A stretch of 64,000 nt of DNA from Bemisia tabaci. Taxonomy: Eukaryota; Arthropoda; Insecta; Hemiptera; Aleyrodidae. The notes under the pieces are model-generated. The model saw only the letters and a list, made by a program, of their open reading frames with translations, ran no database searches and was not told the DNA's origin. The stretch's first letter is position 1; the number at the start of each line of letters is the position of its first letter. The translations under genes and the position numbers were made by a program. Where the stretch lies: NCBI RefSeq assembly GCF_918797505.1, contig NC_092796.1, positions 1,178,001-1,242,000 of the forward strand, given 5' to 3'. This document shows, piece after piece, positions 22,637 to 33,430 of this stretch.

Positions 22637-23203
22637 CTCCCGTCCTAAGGGAAAACGTCATATGAACCTTCAGGCATTGCTAAATTTCCTTTGACAAGGC
22701 ACGAATTTCCTGGTAATCAAACATATTTTTCTTCCAATGGAGACTTTGCACACAAAATTATATTGCTTCATCTGAGAGTGCTCGATGAGCTGAGTTCGCA
22801 GTGTTTTTCGTGATGTTTTTCTGACATGAGAAATTAGAGTAAAATAGATTTAAAAGTGAGAAAATTTGCCGCCTCATGACGTCATCTGGCGGCATTTTCC
22901 ATTTGAACACATGTATTTTAGCAGATTAGGTTATTTTGACTTATTTCCTCCAATAATTGTCCAATTTAGAAACCAAGAATATCCTTGTACTCAGTTTTCC
23001 TAGCAGTATCATTTTAAAGATGAAATTTACAAAATTTTTGACACCTGCAGATCCTCTATTTTTCAGATAATTTTGTTTGCAATATCATCGAAAACTCCTG
23101 AAAAGTCTAAGAAAAATGTTCATAGCTTTCCCAAAAATAAACATTTTATCGAGGGTTTAGCAACTCTCGCATGCTCATAGGGCGTTCTTCTTCAGCACGG
23201 CAG
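22637..23203 (+). mobile_element. Family D MITE, copy 1, expanded by secondary insertion
   Basis: It starts CTCCCGTCCTAAGG and ends TCAGCACGGCAG. It is flanked by CATA on both sides (22633-22636 and 23204-23207), an exact 4-bp duplication. Intact copies are about 250 bp and this one is 567 bp. The extra sequence lies between about 22690 and 23035 and includes CTCATGACGTCATCTGGCGG, not seen in the other copies. I could not define the ends of that insertion. Confidence 0.8.
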
Positions 23204-23207
23204 CATA

Positions 23208-23667
23208 CTTGGAGAGCCTGTCGAAAGTTTAAGCTCTGACTCAAAAATGCACGTTTTTTCCATCAATTTCAAGAATCAGCCCGCTGAGTGCAATGTATAT
23301 CTCAGATTTGGACTTGTTTTTTCCGTTCATGATAAATCAAAATCGACAAACCCGCACTCGAAAATACGGCCAAATTAAAATCACAGGAGACGACTGTTTC
23401 TCTGCCTCGATTGACGCCCCTGAATAAAACAGAGACAAATATAAATGAAAACTTGGAAAAAACCCGGCGGAACGCAACTGGCAGTTTTGACAGTCACGTC
23501 TGTGCGGGATAAATAATTTACATCCCTCTTTTAACAGCGGTGACAACGGTTTAACTATCGGTCGCGTGGAGGCTTCGGCGGCCCCTGCCGACCCTTCGTC
23601 CCTCCACCCTCCGAGGGGGGCTCGCCCGGGACCGAGCGGAAAGGCTAACAAGATCGCCGAGACGCGG
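23208..23667. other. Non-coding stretch, nothing recognised
   Basis: AT-rich to about 23550, then GC-rich. A 148-codon minus frame (23337-23783) runs from here into element D2 and shows no recognisable domain. Confidence 0.5.
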
Positions 23668-23671
23668 AATT

Positions 23672-23925
23672 CTGCCGTGCTAAGGAAGGACGCCGTAAGA
23701 ACATTCGATAGTTGCCACATGTCCCTTGATAAAACACGTATTTTTGACAAAATTATTGCATAGTTTTCCGTGGAATGTTCCAATATTTAACATTAAGTTG
23801 CGTGCAAAGTTGTCTGAAATTTTTGGAAAATAATATTCACAATTTTTCCAGAATATTCGGTTTTAATCGGAGGAAACTTGGCGACGTCTGAAGGCTCATA
23901 CGGCGTTTTTCCTTAGGAGCGGCGG
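23672..23925 (+). mobile_element. Family D MITE, copy 2, AATT-flanked
   Basis: Left end CTGCCGTGCTAAGG, continuing AAGGACGCCGTAAGAACATT. Right end GGCTCATACGGCGTTTTTCC, continuing TTAGGAGCGGCGG. Exact AATT duplications lie at 23668-23671 and 23926-23929. The length (254 bp) and inner words (GATAAAACACGTATT, AATATTCACAATTTTTCCAG, GGAGGAAACTTGGC) define the intact form of the family. Confidence 0.85.
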
Positions 23926-23929
23926 AATT

Positions 23930-26300
23930 CTTGGCTGCGTCATCGATCACCCGGCCGTGGATATTTGTCAGATAGATTGTGTCAATTTTCTCCGCCACCC
24001 CCCACCCGTCCCTCTTTCATACACTTACTCCCTTGTTAAACTTTTCCGCGGCGCCCGGGCAGCTTCTTTCGGCGTCCCTTCATATTTCTTCCTTGTTGCT
24101 TTATCTCTCCGGACAGGCTCCCCTCGCCCACCCCTGTTTTAGCATCTGTCTAGTTTCCGTCCTCGTCTCACTTTTGTTTACCGAGAGGACACTCTTCCGT
24201 CCTCCAACGGGCGCTCAATGGGTAGCGTCTGGAAATTTCAGAGAAAAAATTCCGCCTCGTGGACTGAACAAGTCGTCGCCCTCCTGACATAGGGCCGTAA
24301 CTACACTTCGCAATAGACCCTGTCATCCATATAATCCAATGCTTTCCCGGGCTCATCTCTAATAGCAGTTACGCCCTTTTCTCAGCCAAGCAACGAAAAG
24401 CTGGGAGTAAAAGGGGGTCCGGAGAGGCCGCCTCCTGAAAATTTAAAAATTTACAAGTTTCATCACACGGTGCAATTTTACGCGATTTTAGGCAAATAAC
24501 TTGTCGTTATTTTCTTTAGGACTTTTCAAGAATTCTGTGCGCGATTCAAGTAATCTGAAATTTTCAAGGAAAAATTACTAAAAGGTAAATATTAGTTTTC
24601 TAGGGAAACGTCCGAATTTTCATGGGGTAGTTTTCCTGAGTCAAGGTAAACGGCTGACGCCAGCAGGCAAACGGCGCTCTCCATTACTATAGTGCATTGC
24701 GGCTGCACTTTATACACTAGACTTTTCTAAATGTGACAAAAATGCGCCTTCAATTAGACTGGATGGCAAATTCGCGACCTACGTGCTCGAGCAGTTGCTT
24801 ACTGAACGACGTGACTAATTATAACAACCAAGAACTCGATGATGTCAACGCGTTCGAGGATCCGTTGCACCAGTCACGGAATCGTTATTCGATTCGATTG
24901 GTCAAACGCATCCTTCCTGACCGCAACAGTGCTTTCAAACTGTAAAAAGTTGCTTATTCACATTGAAACGCACGTGATATAGCACTAGATGATGGCGATA
25001 GGTCTTTAGTTGCGGGGAAGTCTTCCTATTGTGCGACAGAGGAAGGGCGCTACGATAACGCCAAAATCCCTTCAGGTCCGTCATTTTTGACGGATCGTCT
25101 ACATTGAGCCCCGCGAAGAGACGGCACTCTCCGCGCAGAGCTGGCGGCTAGCGGAGGGGGGGGGGGGGGGTGTCATCGAAGTTCCTCCCGATGCATCTCG
25201 GGCGTTATGTGCTCGAGTTTCCTCTGAAAATGATACGCAATTGTCATGAAGTGGAGGACAACCCCCCCCCCCCCCTCGGTACCCGCCCCTCGTCGGGTGG
25301 CGCCACGGGTCGGCGTTGAGTTATTGCCCGGGAACGTCGTCCGGCGGAGAGAGAAATTGCACGCTTCGGCGGGGCGACTTACCCGCGAGGAGCTGGAACT
25401 GTTTCTTTAAAAGGACTCCCGCGACACTAGTATCAGTGCTCTTGTAAACACGCTCGGGATATTCGATCCGATCGGAGTATTCCAGATTTAGTTTGAGGGA
25501 TGCGGGGGAGGGGGCAGGGGAGCGGGGGGTTTCATTCCCAGCGTTTTTTTTTCCCCATAACAAAAATAGAGATAGTGAGGTATACTACGGAGAGGGGGCA
25601 GAAATGGTTAAAAAATTAGGAGAAGGGCGCCGTTTCCCAAAGAGGGTGAGTTCCCTGGTTAATGAATATACAACATCTTCAAAGAAAATGTTCATAAAAT
25701 TAAAAGTGTCGATTTGTCCGAGATTTTTCCGGTTGAATGCATAAATAATTCGAAAAAAGATGTGTGACAACTTTGACACGATTTCTACAATACCTGATTT
25801 ACGAATAGCACTTACATTCGTTTTCGACCTACTTCATACTTTTTACCGAATTTCAGGAAATGTATGACAGGATTTTCTCTCCTTTACATTCTTGAATTAA
25901 ACGATGCTCATGTATCACACAGAAGATGAAAGTGGGTACATTGAAAAAGATTGTATCTGTTGTAACTGTCAATTTTTAACATTATTTCTCACACCTCAAC
26001 ATTACATTAATTGGACCGCATATTTTGCATTAAGAGACCACTGCTTCTTACGCGTGGCGTTTAGAAACAACATACACGCAAGTAGTTATGTTTCTCTATG
26101 CAGAAATCTTGTATTATGGATGCCCCAGATATAGAGGTCCCTCGTAGGACAATGTGGTCTATTTAGTCCTACCGACCTGGGATTTCGTCCGTATTTGCTG
26201 TATCGTTCACAATTTCCCCCAAAATCAGAATTGCATAGCGTCGTATCCACAGTGACGTCATCAAATAACGCAGAGAACGACCACCATCTCTTGTCCGACC
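23930..26300. other. Non-coding stretch with facing G15 and C14 runs
   Basis: CpG-rich to about 24130, then mixed. G15 (25156-25170) and C14 (25262-25275) face each other about 91 bp apart and could pair. Frames of 60-102 codons (23979-24287, 24733-24945, 25493-25744, 25904-26134) have no motif I recognise. A TGACGTCA lies at 26253-26260. Confidence 0.45.
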
Positions 26301-26304
26301 ATTT

Positions 26305-26553
26305 CTGCCGTGCTGAGAAAAAGCGCTGTATGAACATCCGGATGCCGCCAAATTTCCTTCTATGAAACATTCATTTTTGAGAGAAATTATGGATATTTTT
26401 CTTTGGATTTTCGGATACCGTAGATTTAGCTGCAAGTCGAATCATCTGAAAAATCTGCAGAAAAACATCCAGAAACTTTCCTAAAATGTGTTTGGTTTAA
26501 GTGAATTTGGCAAGGTCTCGAGGCTCACGCGGCGATTTTCCTTAGGACGGGAG
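26305..26553 (+). mobile_element. Family D MITE, copy 3
   Basis: It starts CTGCCGTGCTGAGAAAAAGC and ends GGCGATTTTCCTTAGGACGG GAG. Flanks are ATTT (26301-26304) and GTTT (26554-26557), a 4-bp duplication with one difference. It is more diverged inside than copies 2, 7 and 8. Minus frames of 88-94 codons overlapping it are repeat sequence. Confidence 0.75.
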
Positions 26554-26557
26554 GTTT

Positions 26558-27030
26558 CCTCGCGTATTTTCCTCTGGCTCGAGTAGATGCCGCCGGTTAA
26601 AGAATGCGCACGGCGCGTCGCGTCGCCGCGAGCTGAGTGACGGACGGGGCGAACAAACGCGGACGAGCGGGCGGCGCGGCGGCGGGCCGGGCCGGAGTCC
26701 GAAACGCAAACGTATTCACGAGTTTCCCGATTGTTGGAGGATAATTAATCTGAAACGTTTCAGCTGCAGTTTTGAAAGGAGAGCGCGGGCATCAGAAACA
26801 GGAGCCGCTCCGCCACCGCACCGCCGCCCCCGGCCCAGGAGGGAGGGGGTGGCGGGGCGGCGGGAATTAAATTAATGAGAGAAGTTGCGAAGTTGTGATA
26901 GGAGTGGACGCGAGGGGAAAAAGTGTCGAGTGCGTTTGCCTGCGGGCCCACTTCCGCGGATTTTGACTCCGAGACCCGTTTCCCTGGCGAGCAGATTTTC
27001 GGCCGAGCACCTTGGCCGCAGACATACGAA
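26558..27030. other. CpG-rich patch
   Basis: At about 26590-26860 GCGGCGGCGG and GGGCCGGGCC words dominate. TTAATTAA-like steps (about 26740 and 26865) lie within GC-rich sequence. It resembles the patches at 13.2, 17.1 and 51.5 kb. No gene seen. Confidence 0.4.
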
Positions 27031-27154
27031 TGGACGTATTTCTGTCAAACGGAACTATGTGCATTATGACGTGAGCCCTCTTAAGCATACATCCTTATGG
27101 GTCTCAGGGCTCATGTCTTTATGCCCATAGTTCCGTTTGACAGAAATACGTCCA
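27031..27154. mobile_element. Family L short palindromic element, copy 1
   Basis: TGGACGTATTTCTGTCAAAC GGAACTATG on the left is mirrored exactly by CATAGTTCC GTTTGACAGAAATACGTCCA on the right. The 66-bp centre is also partly mirrored (GTGAGCCCTCTTAAGCAT and GGGCTCATGTC). The element is 124 bp. The same ends occur at 33303-33425 and, with a longer interior, at 43475-43831 and 56911-57285. Confidence 0.8.
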
Positions 27155-27403
27155 AATAAGAGCCTGGCCGAAACTCTAGAGGTACAACTCTCCTAAAAGG
27201 GATTACTCTTTAAAAGAAAAAAAGAAGGAGGGATCAGAGTCCAAATTTGGATAAACAGCTAAATTTCTAAGTCGGGATATTTCTATGTATCTCCATAGAC
27301 ATACTAGATAATCGATGCCTCGAGAGTTGATAGACTAAGTGTTGAAAGCATGTCGAGTTTGTGACAAACTACTCCGAAAGGCAAGAGTGTACGTCCGTAG
27401 TCC
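27155..27403. other. Non-coding spacer
   Basis: Mixed, slightly AT-rich sequence between element L1 and the hAT-like element. Nothing recognised. Confidence 0.5.
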
Positions 27404-27411
27404 ATACCATA

Positions 27412-28146
27412 CAGGGCCGGATTTACGTACTTGCCGCCCATGGGCCGCCTGTATTTTGCCGCCCCCTTCTCATTCGTTTTGAAACACCAATAAAAACCAT
27501 CAAGTGAACGTGCCGAAGGAGGAGGGGTGCATAGGACGCGTTTTCTCGTGTTGGACACATTTTTTGCGAAAACCCTGTCAACACTACTAGCAAAAGTTCA
27601 CGGAACTTGACGCGAAAGTTAAGTTCCGTAAACCTATATCTCTGTGTGGACAAGGCCTTACAACAATTATGTGAAAGGAGCGAAAAAATTATGAAAGAAC
27701 AAACAAAATGTGGCTTAATAATTTTAACTTCCGCCGCCGCGCCGCGCTGACCGCACTGTGTTTGGCGCAATGCGTGAAGTATTGCTACAGTCATGTATGC
27801 GCTATGCGTTACACGCCGACTGCTGCTGCACACACTGTCTTTGACGCAATGCGTGAAGTATTCATGCAGTCTTGTAGGCGCTAATACGTGTTACATGCCG
27901 CCGCCGCGCCGCGGGTTTCTCCTTCTCATCTCAAGTTCTTGTCACCATTGCTCTCTGCGCCGCGCCGTTCCAGGCCAAATTCCATGTTCGGTTTCTCTCT
28001 TAGTCTTGACTCGACTATTTAAAGGTGCTGTCTATTGTATCACAGAATGACGACAAAATTAGAGATATACTCTCAGGAAATGAGAGAGATTTTTGTCACC
28101 GCCATGGGCCGCGGGCCCATGTGGCCACCCCCTAAATCTGTCCCTG
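27412..28146 (+). mobile_element. hAT-like non-autonomous element, 735 bp
   Basis: It starts CAGGGCCGGATTTACG and ends CCTAAATCTGTCCCTG, whose complement is CAGGGACAGATTTAGG. Inside the ends, GCCGCCCATGGGCCGCC faces GCCATGGGCCGCGGGCCCAT. Flanking 8-mers ATACCATA (27404-27411) and ACACCATG (28147-28154) agree at six of eight positions, as expected for an old hAT duplication. No transposase frame is present. The interior holds two copies of a 79-bp unit related to palindrome G. A 136-codon minus frame (27423-27833) reads element sequence. Confidence 0.75.
27754..27911 (+). repeat. Two tandem 79-bp units inside the hAT-like element
   Basis: CACTGTGTTTGGCGCAATGC (27754) and CACTGTCTTTGACGCAATGC (27833) start two consecutive diverged units. 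Both continue GTGAAGTATT, then a CAGTC..TGTA..GCGCTA block and a GTTACA..CCG block. The words GCAATGCGTGAAGTAT and TGTAGGCGC also occur in the palindrome at 54636-54709. Confidence 0.7.
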
Positions 28147-28154
28147 ACACCATG

Positions 28155-29728
28155 ATCCACTGGTAAGCAATTCAGCAATTTTCATTGAAAATGACAAATT
28201 CCATTCCATATGAGAAAACAAAAAAAGGAAGAGATTAAGAGAGAAAATTTCGTGAAACACAGAATTAATTAAGTGGATCTCCTCAGTTTTTAAAGTGAAC
28301 AATTTTTAAAACAATTATGACAGATATACCTTGTTTGCTGAGAAACTTGTTTTTAGGTGGAAAATGACACATTATGAAGTCACGCAGCGGCACAGCTTCT
28401 CCCTTTCACATACATTCTGTTCCAAATACTCCGATTACAAAAAAAGTACAAAATACTGTGAACTCGATATGAAGCAATAAGATTTCCTCGTGGAAATCCT
28501 CCATTGCTGAAGGAAACAAATTTGGAAGGAAAAATAAAGCAAAATGAATGTGCTTACTGAAACGCTTGCGGTCAAGACGTCACTCAATAGCGCGTTAATC
28601 CTTCTCGAATTAATTTTCCTCAGATTTTCAAAATCGAGATCTTCGTTTTGAAAATTCTGCGAGTTCATTAAGCGTTTTGATTCGAAGCGATGGAATTGTC
28701 CCGTGCAAATTCTCCATTAGTATACGAACATGAATTACCAGCGTTTTGATAGATCCGACGGAAAACTCCTACAGGTGGACTTTGGAAGTGTCCGAGTTAG
28801 CGCGGTGGGAAAATTTCCCCGGCGGGGGGGGGGGGGCGGAGCCGGTGAGCATGAGCCATCGAGTTTCTCGTGCATTCCTCGCGTTCGACTTGGAGGTGAT
28901 CCGAAATCACCGGGGCACGCGGGAGGGGGCGGGGGCGGAGGCGCTACTTAAATATAACGGAGTTAACGCCGGCCCAAGAAGGGTAGTCAGAGGTCGACAA
29001 ACCAATAAACAGGGGATTATCGTGTAAAGTCCCCAATTAAAATAATTAGATTTGTCCGTTGAGCCTGTCCTCCGAGGTGTGCGCCGTTGCCGACGTGTCT
29101 TCAAAAACCTATGTTTTTTTTAAAATTTATTTTGTCGCGGTGGTGCGAGGGCGGTATGGTATATGGGTTTAAATGACAATGGTTGATACGTAAAGATGGT
29201 TAGTTCTTCATAACGTCGGCCTTAAAATCCGGCCATGAAAGGATGCGGACAGATTGAGAAAGAGGGAACAAGAATGAGTATTTCTCTCGGAATTCCCTGA
29301 CTTTTTCCTGATTCTCTTCGACAGAAAGTTTTCCTGACTTTGCGAGGTTTCCATCTTGGGCATTCTTGGGTGACACCCTGCAGGATAACGCATCGATGAA
29401 GTAACTTTTGACATAATTATATACATCGATTACGGTGTTTCAAAATTCCCGCTTTCTCTTTATTTTTTTAAGAAGATATATTACTTCTTATTATTTTTGC
29501 GATGAATATTCAGAAAAAGTTCTTGAGAGGGCATAGAAAATCGCAAAAACCATTCAGCAATGAACAACTTCTCTTCGAATAGGTAAAATTTGACATGAAA
29601 ATGTTTTTTGTTAAACTCATTGTCAGTCCTAACATGACCACTCTGAAACTAGTTATGTTACCATGCTGGTCGTATGGTGGTAACGTGCTGATCTTAGCAT
29701 ATTCTACCTCCACCTTCAGCTAACAATT
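28155..29728. other. Non-coding stretch with G13 run
   Basis: AT-rich to about 28720. A GC-rich patch with G13 (28824-28836) follows, then AT-rich sequence again from about 29100. Frames of up to 93 codons near 28730-29030 translate the G-rich patch as Gly runs. No shared repeat was seen. Confidence 0.45.
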
Positions 29729-29836
29729 GATCCGCCTTCAATTCAAAATGTAGGCAAAAGCGGTCCTTCAGAAGGCACAATAGTGGTATCTCTAAGTACG
29801 CTTGATCTGATAAGAAGTTTAGTACCAAAGATCCAA
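29729..29836 (+). repeat. Family Q repeat, copy 1
   Basis: GATCCGCCTTCAATTCAAAA, ATGTAGGCAAAAGCGGTCC, GGCACAATAGTGGTATC and ACGCTTGATCTGA align in order with 32223-32331. There are no obvious TIRs. In copy 2 it follows block M1 by about 50 bp, so M and Q may be parts of one longer element, of which only the Q part is here. Confidence 0.65.
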
Positions 29837-29861
29837 CTTAATGTGACTTACGGGTGAGAAA

Positions 29862-30118
29862 TTATTCGTCTCCTGGACGAACGACCGTAACTCCATTCCA
29901 AGGTTGCCAAATTGACTCAAACGAATGATTCATTTTAAGAAAAAGTACCGGTGCAATTTTAACTCAAAATTTGTCTTATTTTTGCATAAAATCCGAAGAA
30001 TAATCCATGATATTTTCCGTTAGAAATGCCGAAAATTCTCCTTTTAAATATGCAATTCGTGAGGAAAAATTTGGCAACATTGAAATGGAGTTACGTTCTT
30101 TCGTGAGAAAAACGAGGA
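29862..30118. mobile_element. Family H MITE, copy 1
   Basis: Left end TCGTCTCCTGGACGAACGAC, continuing CGTAACTCCATTCCAAGG and TTGCCAAATT. Right end AATTTGGCAACATTGAAATG, continuing GAGTTACGTTCTTTCGTGAG, its complement with a few changes. The arms are about 50 bp. Frames at 29976-30200 and 30007-30267 read through it. Copy 2 at 39953-40415 is longer and contains a T39 run. Confidence 0.75.
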
Positions 30119-31696
30119 ATTGTCGAAAATTTTCCTTGACATGTGACCGTGTTGATACTGGACGCTCCATTTTCCCGAGGGAATTCGGACAAGCCTGCAA
30201 CCCTGTCGGGGCTGACTGCGAGGAGGACGCGATGGGGCACAGGGCTACCTACAAAATATCGAATTAACGAAGCAAACGTAAAAGCGATCTGATCGGGGGA
30301 GAAGCGGGTCTCCCCGTTTTGAGTGTCTTCCCGCACTTGATGGGAAGATTACCGGTTGCCTGAGCCTGTGTACCCACTCCGGCCGAGCTTAACACGCGAA
30401 TCGCCCTGCGTTGCCGCCTCGCGCCGCGCCCGTGTCCGGATCCGGAGGCTCATCCCTCCAAAACATTGATGGGTCCCAGGGTCCCTGCATAGAAGACATT
30501 TTCCAAGGGCAGAAGCTAGGGTAGAAAGACAGGATTTAAAAATCAACATTTCAGGGTATTCTGGAATCCTTGAATCTATTTTTGCACATTTCCGACTTTA
30601 ATTGAGGCATCTCTCGGTACAAGGGCGCGTGGCGCCTTACGCTTCTTTTGCGAAGAAAGCATAAGCTCAATTCTATCGATGTTACCTGACAAAAAATATA
30701 CAGTTCCTCGAAATTTGGGGTATTTTTGGATATTAGGGCGTACAGAAGCTTACGTTTTTGGTGTGAAGAAGGATTATTCTGAATCCTTAGGATATTACCT
30801 GTCAAAAAATAAAGTGTGTACGTTGTTGAAGCTATAAAATAAGAAAGAAATAAGAAGAGGACAAAAAGCTTTCTGTTATATACTGTGAAGAAATGTTTTT
30901 CGGTCAAAGGGCGTAGGGGTTGGATTCTCATTTTATTTTTTTTATTTTTTCTCTTTACTTGCAGGTTCTAAAACAAAAGTGTTAGAAATCGCTGAAAGCA
31001 ATACCTGTAACAGCATATTTTTAATTTTTTTTTTAAAAAAAAAATCTAGCAAGAACCTTCAAAGGTTCATCGTTTTCAACTTCCAAATAAGTTTTTGTCA
31101 AGACTCCTCAATAATTGCAAATTAGGACCATTTTCTCCAAAATGTTTGACCAACATGTTCGTAGAACACTCGCGGATGCCCTAGTATTTTACAACATCAA
31201 GTTTCAATGGACGGTGGATTGATATCCCTCTCCTGTGTGTCGCAAATTCAATTTCTTTTATTTATTTATGTTCCTTTCTCCTTTGTTTCTTCTTTTATGA
31301 AAAAGCAACTATGTGTACAAACTTAAAAAATAAGCGACTACAAACATTTTGACAAACTGGAGCAAAATCCGGAGCGGATCCGGAAAATCCTGGAAGCCCC
31401 GAAGAAGCGGCAGCGGGTCGTGGTCCGGGCCGAGATCCGATATCGCAGCGCTATCGCCCGGCGTTCCACCTACTCCCCGAGAAGCCCCCCCCCCCCCCCC
31501 CCCCGGGGCCCGGGGGCCTCGCGTGTCATTTACAGATCATGCCGGACCTGTTTGGTGGTTATTAAGCTAATCGTGCCCTGCGACTCAGCGTGGAGCGTTC
31601 ACGGCCGAGATTGATTCTCTTCGGCCCCGGCTGAGTAGCCTTTTGTTTATCGGCTCGGATTCATCGGCTCCGGAATTAAAGTCGCTCGCGTCGCCG
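30119..31696. other. Non-coding stretch with C20 run
   Basis: GC-rich at 30180-30460, AT-rich from 30500 to 31340, then a C20 run (31485-31504) in a GC-rich patch. A 126-codon minus frame (30551-30931) is Phe/Leu/Tyr-rich from AT-rich sequence and shows no domain. Confidence 0.45.
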
Positions 31697-31928
31697 CACA
31701 GTGGATCGGGTCAATCGAAGAGGTCGGACATGATTTTGAAACTTTCAACGCTTGTATCGCCGTCTATACAAAACTTTGAGGTCCTAAAATTGGTTCCAAT
31801 GGTTTTCTCGTGAAATTTTCTGCTGAGAACACCCCTTGAAATTTAAAATGTGACGGAAAAACATCAAAATTTGCAGTTTCAGTAAAAAATGTCAAGTCCG
31901 ACCGCTCTAATTTACTCGATCCACTGTG
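31697..31928 (+). mobile_element. Family K MITE, copy 2, CGCCG-flanked
   Basis: TIRs CACAGTGGATCGGG and ACTCGATCCACTGTG. CGCCG on both sides (31692-31696 and 31929-31933) is an exact 5-bp direct repeat. The interior is nearly the same as copy 1 (13810-14040), including TGTGACGGAAAAACATCA and ATGTCAAGTCCGACCGCTC, so these two are the youngest pair of the family here. Confidence 0.85.
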
Positions 31929-31989
31929 CGCCGTCGGATAGAGGCTCTTTCCTTGCCCTCCGACGATGCCGGACTTGGACTTTCAAATT

Positions 31990-32068
31990 GGACGTATTTG
32001 TACCGAACAGAACTATTGGCGAGTGGGAAATATGGGGTGTGATCTGGAAAGCTGCGTAAGGTTCAATG
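31990..32068 (-). mobile_element. Family L fragment
   Basis: GGACGTATTTGTACCGAACA, continuing GAACTATTGGCG and AAATATGGGGTGTGATCTGG then AAAGCTGCGTAAG. It matches the reverse complement of the right end of long family L copies (compare GCAGCTT and CACACCCCATC at 57222-57250). The rest of the element is missing and the sequence passes straight into block M1. Confidence 0.65.
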
Positions 32069-32170
32069 TTAAGGTGATCCTAAGTGATCTAGAGACGAGA
32101 TTTGCCACTACGTTGCGCTGCTATGCAGTTCGTGTCTTTGAGGAACAATAATTATCGTTACTTACAAGTT
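32069..32170 (+). repeat. Family M repeat, copy 1
   Basis: TTAAGGTGATCCTAAGTGAT, CTAGAGACGAGATTTGCC, TTCGTGTCTTTGAGGAACAA and TTATCGTTACTTACAAG align with 63893-64000. It sits between the L fragment and Q2, which suggests a composite or a chain of insertions. Confidence 0.65.
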
Positions 32171-32222
32171 AATTCAAGAAACCGATCCATAACGTGTAGC
32201 AGTATTTGGCTTCTTACAACGG

Positions 32223-32331
32223 TGATCCGCCTTCAATTCATGATGTAGGCAAAAGCGGTCCTTCGAAGGCGCAATAGTGGTATCCCTCGTTACGCTTGAT
32301 CTGACGAGAAGCTTTTTTACCATGCATCCAA
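32223..32331 (+). repeat. Family Q repeat, copy 2
   Basis: GATCCGCCTTCAATTCATGA, TGTAGGCAAAAGCGGTCCTT, GGCGCAATAGTGGTATCCC and ACGCTTGATCTGACGAGAAG match copy 1 at 29729-29836 closely. The two are about 2.5 kb apart in the same orientation. Confidence 0.7.
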
Positions 32332-32623
32332 ATAAGAAGGATTTAGCTGTAACTGTCGTGATTTAAAGATGATATCACCGAACATTTCCAATCTTTTTAG
32401 CTTCATGCAAAGAAAATTCCTTGATTTTTTGGGCAGTGCAGGATGAAAATAATTTCAAGATATTCTGATCCCGATAGGAGAAAAGCTGAAGCTTTAGAAG
32501 GACACGACTCGTGGAAATTTGCAACTTTGGTAAACGCAGTCCTTCTCTGCCTCTGAGTTATTGTTCTGTTTTTCCTGACTTTCCTCAATTTCACTCGACT
32601 GTTCCTTGAAAACCATGCCCACC
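32332..32623. other. Non-coding spacer
   Basis: AT-rich sequence between Q2 and O2, with no recognised repeat. Minus frames (86 and 140 codons at 32403-32916) extend across it and O2 and look non-coding. Confidence 0.5.
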
Positions 32624-32870
32624 CAGCGGGCTGATTCTTGAAATCGATAGACAAAGAGGACAAAAAACATATGGAGGGATCCTATTGATAGGAGTGGCTG
32701 GTTGTAATGGCCATAGAAGGGAGGTAAAAAACTAACTGACGGCAACACACGAGAAGTCGATAATTTTCTCCATTTACCTATAAGAACCGCACCCACTTCA
32801 AGCAATAGAATCGCTCCATACCCTTTATGTCTTCCTTGTCTATCGCTTAGTTTCAACAATCGGCCCGCAG
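32624..32870. mobile_element. Family O palindromic element, copy 2
   Basis: Left arm AGCGGGCTGATTCTTGAAAT, ATAGACAAAGAGGAC, ATATGGAGGGATCCTATTG. Right arm CAATAGAATCGCTCCATA, TATGTCTTCCTTGTCTATCG and CAACAATCGGCCCGC. The halves are mirror images with moderate divergence. Part of a 140-codon minus frame (32494-32916) lies here. Confidence 0.75.
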
Positions 32871-33302
32871 ATAAATCTCGTTTGCACAGACTTCCACTCA
32901 GTTTCGACTCTCTCAAAGAGAGGACTCGTGAAACGAGGCCGCGGAAATTAATCCAGGTGAATTAAGTTGAGGCGGAGTGATATCGCAACGAAGCGAAGGA
33001 GGCCGGGCACCGCGCCGCGCCGCCGTGGGTGTTGGGGAGGATTGCCCCCTCTTCCCGAATCCGGACGCGTCAGTCCAAATATCAAACACATCCCCGAGCA
33101 TCTTCGGCTGCGGTCGCTTCACGCTCGTGAATTAATCAGATGCGTGCTACTGACCGCTCCGCTGTGTTACTTTTGTTTTGATTCGACTCAACTCGTCCGG
33201 GATACGAACCCGGTGTCAGCCATCAACTTCAGCGATTATCACTCCCGCTCCATTCGGGGCCTCCAATTTCGAGCGCACTCTTCGAAATTCGTCCTATAAT
33301 TC
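32871..33302. other. GC-rich patch with a tRNA-like T-arm
   Basis: On the minus strand, CCGGGTTCGTATCCCGG (33194-33210) forms a perfect 5-bp stem with a 7-nt loop, like a tRNA T-arm. No D-arm or anticodon arm could be matched at the right distance, so this is not a tRNA gene. A worn tRNA-derived SINE is possible. Frames of 69 and 110 codons nearby are unconvincing. Confidence 0.35.
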
Positions 33303-33425
33303 GACGTATTCCTGTCGAACAGAAGTATGTGCATTAAGGCATGAGCCCTGAGACCCATCAGAATGTATGCATAATAGGGCTCACGCCATGATGCACATAG
33401 TTCCGTCTGGCAGAAATATACGTCC
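33303..33425. mobile_element. Family L short palindromic element, copy 2, AATTC-flanked
   Basis: GACGTATTCCTGTCGAACAG on the left faces GTCTGGCAGAAATATACGTC on the right. AATTC flanks it on both sides (33298-33302 and 33426-33430). The length is 123 bp against 124 bp for copy 1 (27031-27154), and the centre again has mirrored GAGCCCTGAGAC-type words. Confidence 0.8.
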
Positions 33426-33430
33426 AATTC

